The position numbers and the translations under genes are program-made. From Bacillota bacterium (GTDB lineage Bacteria; Bacillota; Clostridia; Peptostreptococcales; Anaerovoracaceae), in contig JAEELK010000030.1 in assembly GCA_016282655.1 (NCBI GenBank), positions 1 to 18,919 on the forward strand: a stretch of DNA of 18,919 nt, read 5' to 3'. Position 1 is the stretch's first letter. Every line of letters starts with the position of its first letter. Under the pieces are notes generated by a model. The model ran no database searches. It was not told where the DNA came from and saw only the letters and a program-made list of their open reading frames with translations. Shown piece after piece: positions 1-6,664 of the stretch.

Positions 1-2678
1 AGCAGATCGAGAAAGCTGGCGGCCTGTTCTTCGTAGCCGCTCATGAAGTTCGGCCCGGCATAGACGCCGTCTTTGCACTTGCGGCTGCCCAGGAGGATGA
101 GGCGATCCTTCGCGCGGGTCATGGCCACGTAGAGCACGCGGATCTCCTCCGCGATGCAGTCTCGGTCCTCCTGCGCCCGGATCAGCCACTGCACGAAGCT
201 GCTCCGCCTGCTGCGTTTTTTCGGGTCCTGCAGGCGCAGGCCCATGCCGATCTGCCGATGCAGGAGCAGGTCCTGCATGTCTCCGCTGTGCCGCAGTCTT
301 CCGCCGAGGCCTGCGATCAGCACCAGCGGGAACTCGAGGCCCTTGGACTTGTGGATGGTCATGACGCGCACGACGTTCTCCCCCTCCGCCAGCAGCTTCG
401 CCTGGGGAATGTTCTGTTTGCGCTTCTGCATGGCCTCCACGTAGCGGATGAAGCCGTAGAGGCCCTCCGCGCGGCTCTCGCCGTACGCGGCCGCCCGTTC
501 CGCCAGGAGCCGCAGGTTCGCCCTGCGCAGCTCGCCGCCCGGCAGGCTGCCCGCATAGCTGTAATACGCGCTTTCCTGCAGCAGCTCCCAGACCAGATCG
601 CCCAGGGGCAGGAAGTCCTTGCGGAGGCGCCAGCGTTCCAGCGTCTGCGCGGCCGCGGCGCATTTCCGGGAGAGCTCTTCTTCTTCTGTTCCGGCGGCGC
701 AGGACGCGAAGGCCTGCGCGTAGGGACCGTCCGGATGCAGCGCGCGCACCGCGGCCAGCTCCGGCACGGAGAAGCCGAAGATGGGAGAGCGCAGCACGCT
801 GAGGAGCGGCAGGTCCTGCGCGCTGTTGTCCAAAATGCGCAGCAGGTCCAGAAACACGGAGACCTCCAGGGTATCGAAGAGGCTTTCTCCACCCTCCGCG
901 CAGGCCGGGATGCCGCGCTCCTGCAGCGCCTGACAGTACAGATCCGCCCGGTTCTTCGTGCTGCGCAGGAGCAGCGCCATGTCTCCGTATTCCAGCGGCC
1001 GTTCCCGCCCCTGCTTCACGTCGAAGATGGGACTGCCGTGCGCCTCCGCCAGCAGCTCCGCCGCCAGGCGGGCTTCCGCCTCTGTCTGCAGCAGCGCCTG
1101 CAGCGCTTCGTCCTCCTCTTCGCCGCGTTCCTGCGAGAGCAGATGCAGCTCCGCGTCGTATTCGGCCGCGCCCTGGTCGGGCAGGCCCTGTTTCAGCGCG
1201 GCCGCTTCGTCGTAGTCCATGCCGGAGAGCGCCGCGTGCATGATCTCGGAAAAGCAGCGGTTGACGGCGCGGATCACCGGCCCCTTGCAGCGGTAGTTCG
1301 CGTTCAGGTCGATGCGTTTGCAGCGCGCTGCCGCGTCCGCCCTGCCGTAGGCTTCGTACTTTTCCAGAAAGAGCTCCGGCTCCGCCTGGCGAAAGCGATA
1401 GATGCTCTGCTTGACGTCGCCCACCATGAAGACGTTGCCGCCCCGGGCGATCCGCGTGAGAAAGCTCTCCTGGACCGTGTTGCTGTCCTGATACTCGTCG
1501 ACGAAGATGAAGCGGAAGCGGCTGCGGTATGCCTCCGCCGCCTCCTCGTGCTTCAGGATCCGCAGGGCGCAGTGCTCCAGATCGCTGAAATCCAGCAGGC
1601 CCTTCTCCCGCTTCTTCTCCGTGAAGAGCCTTTCATACCGAAGGACCAGGCGGCTGAGCTGACGGGCCGCGCAGGCTTCCTCGCGCAGCTCCTCCCGGAG
1701 TTCTTCCGCCGAACGGCGCAACAGGCGTTTTTTGAGCTCCGTTTCGAAGAGGGCCTTCTCCCGATCGCGCAGCGGGGCCAGCTCTTCCTTGCACGCCTGA
1801 TAAGCCTCTTTTTCGGCTGCAGAGGCCTGGAAGCGGGCCATGGACCCAGCGGCCGCCGCGGCCCGCAGCGCCTCCCAGCGGCGCGATAAAGCCTCTTCTT
1901 CGGCCTCTTCCGCGCCGAGCTCCGCCCGGAGCGCTTTCTCCATCGCCAGGATCTGCCGCAGCACGGCTCCGTCGGTCGCGTTCTTCCCCGCCAGCCCCGG
2001 CAGGGCGGCCGCGTCCAGGAGCAGCGCGATCTCCTCATTGCAGCGGAGCGCCTGCTCGGTGACGCGGACGCATTCTTCCAGCAGCATCGAAAAGAGCCGT
2101 CCGCGGAAAAAGGAGCCCGCGGCGCCGTCTTCCAGCTCCGCGCAATGCTCCTCCAGCCACTCCTCCGGCTCCGGCACGGAGCGCGTAAAGCGATAGCAGG
2201 CCTCGATCATATCGCGCAGCTTTTTCTTGTCTCTGCTGCCGCAGTATTTGCGCAGCAGCGCGTGGAGGTCCGGGTCTTCCTCTTCAAAGAGCGCTTCGAA
2301 GAGCTCGTCCATGGCCTCGTCGCCCAGCAGCTTCCCCATCTCCTCATCGCAGACCCGAAAGCTCGGATCCGCGTCGATCAGCGGGAAGAAGTTCCGGATG
2401 ATCTCCATGGCGAAGGCGTGGAAGGTGCTGATCTGCGCCTTATGGATCCGCGCGGCCTGCTCCGGCAGCGCGTCGATGATCTTCGCGCGCATCTCCGAGG
2501 CGGCGGCCTCCGTAAAGGTCAGCACGAGCAGCTCTTCCGGCGCGGCTTCTCCCCGCCGGATGATCTCCTTGATCCGCTCCACCAGCACGGCCGTCTTGCC
2601 GCTCCCGGCCGCCGCAGAGACCAGAAGGTCCTTGCCGCGCAGTTCTATGGCTTCTGTCTGTTCCCGGTTCCAGTTCAT
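1..2678 (-). CDS. addA: AddA-type ATP-dependent helicase/nuclease subunit A, 5' part (runs off window)
   Basis: An open frame of 892 complete codons starts at the ATG at 2678 and has no stop before the left edge, so the gene is cut by the window. All superfamily 1A helicase motifs are visible: Walker A AAGSGKT at residues 23–29, TFTEAAASEM near 55, Walker B DEYQD at 394–398, GDVKQSIYRF at 420–429, NYR at 461–463, TIHKSKGLEF at 774–783 and YVAMTRAKDR at 850–859. The stretch around the GDVKQSIYRF motif, followed by R-Q-A-E-P-E-L-F, is characteristic of AddA rather than UvrD or PcrA. A Glu/Ala-rich helical region lies at about 230–350. AddA proteins are usually about 1200 residues, so the C-terminal nuclease domain should lie outside the window. 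AddAB processes double-strand DNA ends for RecA-dependent repair. No addB is adjacent. The start is supported by a modest GGAG five bases upstream. Codon use is more CGC/CGG-rich at Arg than in the ribosomal genes. Confidence 0.93.
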   Translation of the reverse strand, partial: MNWNREQTEAIELRGKDLLVSAAAGSGKTAVLVERIKEIIRRGEAAPEELLVLTFTEAAASEMRAKIIDALPEQAARIHKAQISTFHAFAMEIIRNFFPLIDADPSFRVCDEEMGKLLGDEAMDELFEALFEEEDPDLHALLRKYCGSRDKKKLRDMIEACYRFTRSVPEPEEWLEEHCAELEDGAAGSFFRGRLFSMLLEECVRVTEQALRCNEEIALLLDAAALPGLAGKNATDGAVLRQILAMEKALRAELGAEEAEEEALSRRWEALRAAAAAGSMARFQASAAEKEAYQACKEELAPLRDREKALFETELKKRLLRRSAEELREELREEACAARQLSRLVLRYERLFTEKKREKGLLDFSDLEHCALRILKHEEAAEAYRSRFRFIFVDEYQDSNTVQESFLTRIARGGNVFMVGDVKQSIYRFRQAEPELFLEKYEAYGRADAAARCKRIDLNANYRCKGPVIRAVNRCFSEIMHAALSGMDYDEAAALKQGLPDQGAAEYDAELHLLSQERGEEEDEALQALLQTEAEARLAAELLAEAHGSPIFDVKQGRERPLEYGDMALLLRSTKNRADLYCQALQERGIPACAEGGESLFDTLEVSVFLDLLRILDNSAQDLPLLSVLRSPIFGFSVPELAAVRALHPDGPYAQAFASCAAGTEEEELSRKCAAAAQTLERWRLRKDFLPLGDLVWELLQESAYYSYAGSLPGGELRRANLRLLAERAAAYGESRAEGLYGFIRYVEAMQKRKQNIPQAKLLAEGENVVRVMTIHKSKGLEFPLVLIAGLGGRLRHSGDMQDLLLHRQIGMGLRLQDPKKRSRRSSFVQWLIRAQEDRDCIAEEIRVLYVAMTRAKDRLILLGSRKCKDGVYAGPNFMSGYEEQAASFLDL

Positions 2679-2705
2679 CGCTTCTCCGCTTCGTGTATTT
2701 CTTTT

Positions 2706-2728
2706 CATTGTACAACTCATTGTACAAC
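2706..2728. repeat. Tandem direct repeat of an 11-mer, each holding the palindrome TTGTACAA
   Basis: The 11-mer CATTGTACAAC occurs at 2706–2716 and again at 2718–2728, a period of 12 bases. Each copy contains the perfect 8-bp palindrome TTGTACAA (2708–2715 and 2720–2727). The pair lies 28 to 50 bases upstream of the addA start and directly abuts the U-tract of the terminator at 2729–2755. Two equal palindromes about one helical turn apart look like a cooperative operator. Each copy read on the minus strand also contains TACAAT, a -10-like hexamer, but I find no -35 element at 16–18 bases from either. An operator role is inference only. Confidence 0.5.
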
Positions 2729-2755
2729 AAAAGCGCCCCGGTGACGAGGCGCTTT
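2729..2755 (-). terminator. Intrinsic terminator after the DUF1294 gene
   Basis: On the minus strand AAAGCGCC (2755–2748) can pair with GGCGCTTT (2737–2730) to give an 8-bp stem with a 10-base loop, followed by TTTTGTT. It begins 5 bases after the stop codon of the DUF1294 gene and is the only well-formed intrinsic terminator seen in the window, so it probably ends the long ribosomal transcript. On the plus strand the stem is followed by CCGTCC, so it would not work in that direction. Confidence 0.8.
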
Positions 2756-2760
2756 CCGTC

Positions 2761-3027
2761 CTACTTGCGCAGGAATAAAAAGTAGATCAGGATCATTTGG
2801 GCCAGCAGGATCAGCGGCATTCCGAGCGTGAAGCTCACGTGCTTCGTCTTGTGCCGGACGAGATACATGCCGACGATGCTGCCGACGCTGCCGCCCAGGA
2901 TGGCCAGCATGAAGAGACTGCTCTCCGGCACGCGGAAGCTGCCCTTCTTCGCCAGACCCTTGTCGATCACCATCACGAGCAGGGACGCCGCGTTGATGAT
3001 CAGCAGATAGATCAGAACGATCTTCAT
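2761..3027 (-). CDS. Small DUF1294 family membrane protein
   Basis: This 88-residue protein matches the DUF1294 pattern as I know it: a hydrophobic N-terminal helix (about 1–20), then a D-K-x-x-A-K-K region, R-V-P-E near residue 32, a glycine-rich second helix containing LGGSVGSIVGM (about 38–58), the charged signature RHKTKH, and a third hydrophobic segment at about 68–85. It should be an inner-membrane protein with two or three spans; the family has no established function. It starts only 6 bases after the rplQ stop and has no well-placed Shine-Dalgarno (a GGAG lies about 15 bases away), so its translation is probably coupled to rplQ. An intrinsic terminator follows it directly, which makes it the last gene of the ribosomal transcription unit here. 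Confidence 0.85.
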   Translation of the reverse strand: MKIVLIYLLIINAASLLVMVIDKGLAKKGSFRVPESSLFMLAILGGSVGSIVGMYLVRHKTKHVSFTLGMPLILLAQMILIYFLFLRK

Positions 3028-3033
3028 GAAGGC

Positions 3034-3375
3034 TTATACCAGCTCCAGGAAGGCCAGTTCCGCGTTGTCGCCCTGGCGGGGACCCAGCTTCAGGATGCGG
3101 GTGTAGCCGCCGTTGCGCTCCTTATATTTGGGGCCGATCTCGGCGAAGAGCTTGGAAACGACGTCTTCGTCGGTGATGTAGCTCAGGGCCTGGCGTCTGG
3201 CATGCAGATCGCCGCGCTTGCCCAGCGTGATCATCTTTTCGGCCATGCGTCTGGTCTCTTTCGCTCTGGTGACCGTGGTGGTGATCCGACCCTCTCTCAG
3301 AAGGTCGGTGACCAGGTTTCTGAGCATCAATTGTCTATGAGCAGATGTAACGCCTAATTTTCTGTAACCCGGCAT
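3034..3375 (-). CDS. rplQ: 50S ribosomal protein L17
   Basis: The 113-residue product has the conserved L17 N-terminus, starting [15 protein letters not shown] and continuing with [23 protein letters not shown], and ends in the usual [20 protein letters not shown] block. L17 sits near the exit of the peptide tunnel on the large subunit. Length is typical of the short bacterial form. GAGGAGG lies upstream of the ATG at 3375. The gene follows rpoA by 17 bases, the usual end of the alpha operon. Its position right after rpoA and the sequence together make the identification secure. Confidence 0.98.
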   Translation of the reverse strand: MPGYRKLGVTSAHRQLMLRNLVTDLLREGRITTTVTRAKETRRMAEKMITLGKRGDLHARRQALSYITDEDVVSKLFAEIGPKYKERNGGYTRILKLGPRQGDNAELAFLELV

Positions 3376-3392
3376 TGTATGCTCCTCCTCTC

Positions 3393-4340
3393 TTATTCTT
3401 CACTGGGCTTCAGCCGCAAACCCAATTCTTCCAGCTTGTTCTTCACTTCGTCCAGAGACTTCTTGCCCAGGTTCCGGACTTTCATCATGTCCTCTTCGCT
3501 GTGGTGGATGAGCTCCTCCACAGTGTTGATCCCCGCCCGCTTGAGGCAGTTGTAGGAGCGGACCGAAAGCTCCAGCTCCTCGATGGTCATCAGAAGCTTG
3601 GTCTCGGTCGGATCCGTTACCGGCTCGATCAGGATGTTGGTGCCGTTCGTGCTCTCCTTCAGATCGATGAAGAGTTTCAGATGCTCCTGCATGATCTTGG
3701 CGCCGATGGAGACGCCTTCGTCCGGATCGATGCTGCCGTCCGTCCAGATCTCCAGGATCAGCTTGTCGAAGTCTGTCACCTGACCGACGCGGGTGTTCTC
3801 CACAGTGAAGTTGACCTTGCGGACCGGCGTGTAGATGGAGTCGACAGGAATGACGCCGATGGGCGTGTTTTCCGTCTTGTTCATCTCCGCGGGGACGTAG
3901 CCTCTGCCGCGGGCGACGTTGATCTCCATCACCAGGCGGGCTTTTTCGTCCAGCGTGGCGATGTGCAGATCCGGATTGAAGATCTCCATGCCGCTGTCGG
4001 TGATGATGTCTTTGGCCGTCACCTCTTTGGGGCCTTCCGCGTTGATGAAGACCAGCTTGCTGCTCTCGCCGTTGAGGCGGATGGCCAGCTTCTTGAGGTT
4101 CAGGATGATCTCCGTCACGTCTTCCTTGACGCCGGGGATGGTGGAAAACTCATGCAGCACGCCGTCGATCTTGACGGAAGTGACCGCAGCGCCCGGCAGG
4201 GAGGAAAGCAGGATGCGGCGCAGGCTGTTGCCCAGCGTGGTGCCGTAGCCTCTCTCCAGGGGCTCCACTACGAACCTGCCGTAGTTGGGGGTATCTTCGG
4301 ACATAAAACACTCAATGGTCGGCTTTTCAATTTCTACCAT
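3393..4340 (-). CDS. rpoA: DNA-directed RNA polymerase subunit alpha
   Basis: At 315 residues this is a full-length alpha subunit. The N-terminal assembly domain (about 1–230) carries the conserved [26 protein letters not shown] dimerisation block near residues 21–42 and the GRGYVPAE motif. A short linker leads to the C-terminal domain (about 250–315), whose [10 protein letters not shown] helix carries R261 and N264, equivalent to the E. coli R265/N268 pair that contacts UP elements and activators. The alpha dimer seeds assembly of beta and beta-prime. AAGGAGG precedes the ATG at 4340. The 51-base gap after rpsD contains a T-rich run on the minus strand (near 4381–4387) but no convincing stem before it, so I do not call a terminator there. 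Confidence 0.99.
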   Translation of the reverse strand: MVEIEKPTIECFMSEDTPNYGRFVVEPLERGYGTTLGNSLRRILLSSLPGAAVTSVKIDGVLHEFSTIPGVKEDVTEIILNLKKLAIRLNGESSKLVFINAEGPKEVTAKDIITDSGMEIFNPDLHIATLDEKARLVMEINVARGRGYVPAEMNKTENTPIGVIPVDSIYTPVRKVNFTVENTRVGQVTDFDKLILEIWTDGSIDPDEGVSIGAKIMQEHLKLFIDLKESTNGTNILIEPVTDPTETKLLMTIEELELSVRSYNCLKRAGINTVEELIHHSEEDMMKVRNLGKKSLDEVKNKLEELGLRLKPSEE

Positions 4341-4391
4341 GCAATAATCCTCCTTTTCCGAACAAACGAGTTGCTGCTTAGAAAAAAGCGA

Positions 4392-5015
4392 TTACTTGGA
4401 GTAGAGCTCGACGATGAGGTGCTCCGCGACGGGAGTATCGATGTCCTCTCTTCTGGGCAGAGCCAGGATCTTTCCTTCCAGCTTTTCTACGTCCACGGAG
4501 ATCCAGGAAGGCGTGGTGATGGCCAGCTCTTTGATCTCCTTGAACTTGGGAGAGGAAGTGCTCTTCTCTTTTACTTTGATCACATCGCCCGCCGCCACGG
4601 TGAAGGAGGGGATGTTCTGCTTGGCGCCGTTCACGGTGAAGTGACCGTGGCGGACCAGCTGTCTGGCTTCTTTTCTGGAAGAGGCGAAGCCCATGCGGAA
4701 GACCGCGTTGTCCAGTCTGGTCTCGAGCATGATCAGCAGGTTTTCACCGGTGACGCCCTTCTTCTTGGAAGCCTTATCGAAATAGTTTCTGAACTGGGTC
4801 TCCTGCAGACCGTAGAAGCGCTTAGCCTTCTGCTTCTCTCTGAGCTGCAGACCGTATTCGGAGGTCTTGCCTCTTCTGTCCTGACCATGCTGTCCGGGCG
4901 CGTAGGATCTCTTCTCCATGGCGCACTTGCTGCTGTAGCAGCGATCGCCCTTCAGGAACAGCTTCTGGCCTTCTCTTCTGCACAAACGGCAGGAAGCACC
5001 TGTATATCTTGCCAT
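4392..5015 (-). CDS. rpsD: 30S ribosomal protein S4, zinc-binding form
   Basis: The 207-residue protein begins [16 protein letters not shown] and carries Cys at 9, 12, 26 and 31, the four-cysteine zinc form of S4. The S4 RNA-binding domain lies in the middle ([12 protein letters not shown], then [10 protein letters not shown], near residues 98–128), and the end is the usual [15 protein letters not shown] tail. S4 nucleates 16S rRNA folding and also binds RNA as an autoregulator in several bacteria. Its location between rpsK and rpoA is the arrangement seen in Clostridia and Proteobacteria, unlike Bacillus subtilis where rpsD is separate. A GGAAGGTGA Shine-Dalgarno precedes the ATG at 5015. 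Confidence 0.98.
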   Translation of the reverse strand: MARYTGASCRLCRREGQKLFLKGDRCYSSKCAMEKRSYAPGQHGQDRRGKTSEYGLQLREKQKAKRFYGLQETQFRNYFDKASKKKGVTGENLLIMLETRLDNAVFRMGFASSRKEARQLVRHGHFTVNGAKQNIPSFTVAAGDVIKVKEKSTSSPKFKEIKELAITTPSWISVDVEKLEGKILALPRREDIDTPVAEHLIVELYSK

Positions 5016-5035
5016 TTTCCGTCACCTTCCTTCCA

Positions 5036-5440
5036 TCAAACTCTTCTTCTCTTGGGGGGACGGCAGCCGTTGTGCGGGATGGGGGTGATGTCCTTGATCA
5101 TGGTGATCTCAAGGCCTGCGCCCTGCAGTGCACGGATGGCCGCTTCCCGTCCGGAACCGGGGCCCTTGACATAGACCTCGACGGTCTTCAGTCCGTGCTC
5201 GATGGCGCCCTTCGCTGCTTCTTCCGCAGCCATCTGGGCGGCAAAGGGAGTGGACTTTCTGGAGCCCTTGAATCCGAGAGAGCCTGCGCTGGACCAGGAC
5301 AGGGCGTTGCCGTCCATGTCGGTCAGGGTGACTAAAGTATTATTAAAGGTGGACTGGATATGGGCCTGACCACGTTCAATATTTTTCCGTTCTCTTCTCT
5401 TTTTGCGAACGGCTTTCTTGACTTGCTGTTTTGCTGCCAT
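5036..5440 (-). CDS. rpsK: 30S ribosomal protein S11
   Basis: The 134-residue product has a basic N-terminal extension followed by the conserved S11 core: [10 protein letters not shown], a [17 protein letters not shown] block, [17 protein letters not shown], and the C-terminal [18 protein letters not shown] signature, which is almost invariant among bacteria. S11 lies on the small-subunit platform, near the mRNA exit. The Shine-Dalgarno AAAGGAGG overlaps the rpsM stop codon, 15 bases before the ATG, so translation is probably coupled to rpsM. Confidence 0.99.
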   Translation of the reverse strand: MAAKQQVKKAVRKKRRERKNIERGQAHIQSTFNNTLVTLTDMDGNALSWSSAGSLGFKGSRKSTPFAAQMAAEEAAKGAIEHGLKTVEVYVKGPGSGREAAIRALQGAGLEITMIKDITPIPHNGCRPPKRRRV

Positions 5441-5455
5441 TTCTCCAAACCTCCT

Positions 5456-5833
5456 TTACTTACCGGCTTTCTTCTTTCTGCCGACCGTCTTCTTGGGACC
5501 CTTTCTGGTGCGGGCGTTGGTCTTCGTCTTCTGACCGCGGACCGGCAGGCCTCTTCTGTGACGGATGCCTCTGTAGCAGCCGATCTCCATCAGCCGCTTG
5601 ATGTTCATGGAAACTTCTCTTCTCAGATCGCCTTCCACGACGTATTCGGAATCGATGATCTTTCTGATCGCACCGACCTCATCTTCGGAGAGGTCTTTCA
5701 CGCGGGTGTCCGGGTTGACACCGGCTTCCGCGAGGATCTTGTTGGAAGTGGTCCGGCCGATCCCATAGATGTAGGTCAGACCGATCTCCACCCGTTTTTC
5801 TCTGGGTAAGTCGACACCGGCTATACGAGCCAT
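5456..5833 (-). CDS. rpsM: 30S ribosomal protein S13
   Basis: The 125-residue protein starts [25 protein letters not shown] and includes [12 protein letters not shown] (helix-two-turns-helix region) and the [20 protein letters not shown]-terminal block, ending in a Lys-rich tail. S13 contacts the large subunit through bridges B1a/B1b and touches the P-site tRNA. An AAAGGAAGG Shine-Dalgarno lies upstream of the ATG at 5833. The gene is preceded by the largest gap inside the cluster (147 bases), so it may begin a separately controlled section, as in the classical alpha operon. Confidence 0.99.
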   Translation of the reverse strand: MARIAGVDLPREKRVEIGLTYIYGIGRTTSNKILAEAGVNPDTRVKDLSEDEVGAIRKIIDSEYVVEGDLRREVSMNIKRLMEIGCYRGIRHRRGLPVRGQKTKTNARTRKGPKKTVGRKKKAGK

Positions 5834-5980
5834 GCTTTGTACCTTCCTTTCATGATTATAGGTTCAAAGAGTTAAGTCTGATAAATGCTATATGACTGAA
5901 CGCCCCGCCGGTCGCCCTGCCGTTTCGCAACGGGAGAGCACAGCCGCACCTTTAGGAACGGTTCATGCGCAGGGCTGGAA
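5834..5980 (-). promoter_or_regulatory. Structured rpmJ–rpsM intergenic leader
   Basis: This is the longest non-coding gap inside the cluster. On the minus strand it can form three hairpins in a row. The first, 5989–5970, has a perfect 8-bp stem (CAGGGCTG with CAGCCCTG) and holds the rpmJ stop in and next to its loop. The second, 5961–5944, is weaker (CCGUUCC against GGUGCGG, with a mismatch). The third, 5939–5914, has two 5-bp stems separated by a C·C mismatch and a GCGA tetraloop of the GNRA type. None is followed by a U-tract, so they are not simple intrinsic terminators. The corresponding leader upstream of rpsM in gamma-proteobacteria is the S4 target; a similar role here, with rpsD in the same cluster, is inference. 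Confidence 0.45.
5855..5884 (-). promoter_or_regulatory. Possible internal promoter before rpsM
   Basis: On the minus strand a perfect TATAAT (5860–5855) lies 18 bases from TTATCA (5884–5879), which matches four of six bases of the -35 consensus. Transcription would start near 5848, leaving only about 15 bases before the rpsM ATG, so the expected start falls at the edge of the rpsM Shine-Dalgarno (5850–5842). That short leader argues against it being the main promoter of rpsM; the match may be chance in an A/T-rich patch. Confidence 0.35.
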
Positions 5981-6094
5981 TCAGCCCTGGGTCTGCTTGT
6001 GCTTGGGGTTCTCGCAGATGACCATGACCTTGCCATGGCGCTTGATGACCTTGCACTTTTCACAGATGGGTTTCACCGAGGCTCTGATCTTCAT
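5981..6094 (-). CDS. rpmJ: 50S ribosomal protein L36, zinc-binding form
   Basis: This 37-codon gene is easily missed because of its size. The product starts [20 protein letters not shown] and ends KHKQTQG. Cys11, Cys14, Cys27 and His32 make the CXXC–C–H zinc site of the C+ form of L36. L36 is the smallest large-subunit protein and binds 23S rRNA near the factor-binding region. GGAGGAGG lies 8 to 15 bases before the ATG at 6094, and infA ends 15 bases upstream, the usual infA–rpmJ–rpsM order. The stop codon falls at the loop of an 8-bp hairpin (5970–5989). Confidence 0.98.
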   Translation of the reverse strand: MKIRASVKPICEKCKVIKRHGKVMVICENPKHKQTQG

Positions 6095-6109
6095 GTTTAA
6101 TTCCTCCTC

Positions 6110-6328
6110 CTATTTGTCTCTCCAGGTGATCCTGCCGCGTGACAGGTCGTATGGGGAAAGTTCTACTTTCACGCGATCGCCGGGCAGGATGCGAATGAAG
6201 TTCATTCGGATCTTTCCGGAGATATGGGCCAGCACAACGTAGCCGTTTTCCAGTTTCACGTTGAACATGGCGTTGGGCAGGGATTCCTCCACTACACCGA
6301 ACACTTCTATGACGTCTTTTTTCGCCAA
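6110..6328 (-). CDS. infA: Translation initiation factor IF-1 (TTG start)
   Basis: The 72-residue product is exactly the usual IF-1 length when translation starts at the TTG at 6328, giving [19 protein letters not shown]. The OB-fold landmarks are present: [21 protein letters not shown], then the [11 protein letters not shown] block, and the LSRGRITWR end. AAGGAGG ends 8 bases before the TTG and overlaps the stop of the upstream KOW gene (TAAGGAGG). A longer frame opens further upstream at 6388, but its extra residues do not resemble IF-1 and overlap the KOW gene, so I reject that start. IF-1 blocks the A site during initiation. The TTG start may lower its translation relative to its ribosomal neighbours. 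Confidence 0.97.
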   Translation of the reverse strand: MAKKDVIEVFGVVEESLPNAMFNVKLENGYVVLAHISGKIRMNFIRILPGDRVKVELSPYDLSRGRITWRDK

Positions 6329-6341
6329 CTGGCGCACCTCC

Positions 6342-6653
6342 TTATGCCCCGCAGGGGCAGGCGCTGTTACAAGCGCACGGCTTTTCATAGGGTTTCAGAA
6401 AGAGACGGATGCCGCCGTTCTGAGGCAGCTTGCCGGAACGCATCTCGTTCTGCATGGCGCCGCAGACGATGTGACTGGGCTGCAGATGCTTGACGTTCTT
6501 CTTCTTTGGGGCCTCCACGCGCCGCGCAGCGCCGTCGACGATCCAGACTTCTGTTTCACCGGCTCTTGCCAGGACGAGATAGGGCTTTCCCTTGTCGCGT
6601 CCGGCGCGGGAGTAGACCAGCTGGCCGGCCTGCAGGCTGCTTGCGTCTTTCAT
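6342..6653 (-). CDS. KOW-domain RNA-binding protein (L14e/YbzG-like) with a cysteine tail
   Basis: The 103-residue protein has an N-terminal KOW-type fold (about 8–60): [21 protein letters not shown], a W-I-V-D-G segment, then the [14 protein letters not shown] block typical of the L14e-like proteins encoded between map and infA in many Firmicutes. Its role is unproven; RNA or ribosome binding is inferred from the domain. The C-terminus is unusual: four cysteines at 93, 95, 99 and 101 (C-A-C-N-S-A-C-P-C), a possible metal site. The same codons form two hairpins beside the infA ribosome-binding site. Its own Shine-Dalgarno is fused to the map stop (TAGGAGG), 11 bases separating the genes. Confidence 0.88.
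   Translation of the reverse strand: MKDASSLQAGQLVYSRAGRDKGKPYLVLARAGETEVWIVDGAARRVEAPKKKNVKHLQPSHIVCGAMQNEMRSGKLPQNGGIRLFLKPYEKPCACNSACPCGA
6345..6376 (-). promoter_or_regulatory. Twin hairpins immediately upstream of the infA ribosome-binding site
   Basis: On the minus strand GCGCT (6376–6372) pairs with AGCGC (6365–6361), and directly after it TGCCCC (6359–6354) pairs with GGGGCA (6350–6345) around a 3-base loop. The second stem ends one base before the stop codon that is fused to the infA Shine-Dalgarno (TAAGGAGG, 6344–6337). Such a stem could affect access to the infA ribosome-binding site or depend on ribosomes finishing the KOW gene. It lies inside coding sequence, so the pairing may be a by-product of the codons. 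Confidence 0.35.
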
Positions 6654-6664
6654 GGCGCCGCCTC

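Noticed and set aside
258..1889. A 543-codon open frame on the plus strand
   Set aside because: It is antisense to addA, whose minus-strand frame has every helicase motif in order. The plus-strand translation is low-complexity Arg/Ala/Leu/Gln-rich with no recognisable domain, as expected opposite a GC-rich gene.
2706..2728. TACAAT copies as -10 elements of an addA promoter
   Set aside because: Neither copy has a recognisable -35 hexamer at 16–18 bases; the upstream bases belong to the terminator stem.
3375..5174. A 599-codon open frame on the plus strand
   Set aside because: It lies antisense across rpoA, rpsD and part of rpsK, all of which are certain. It has no ribosome-binding site and no known domain.
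6110..6388. A 92-residue version of IF-1 starting upstream of the TTG
   Set aside because: The extra 20 residues overlap the KOW gene and are foreign to IF-1. The TTG at 6328 has a perfect Shine-Dalgarno and gives the usual 72 residues.
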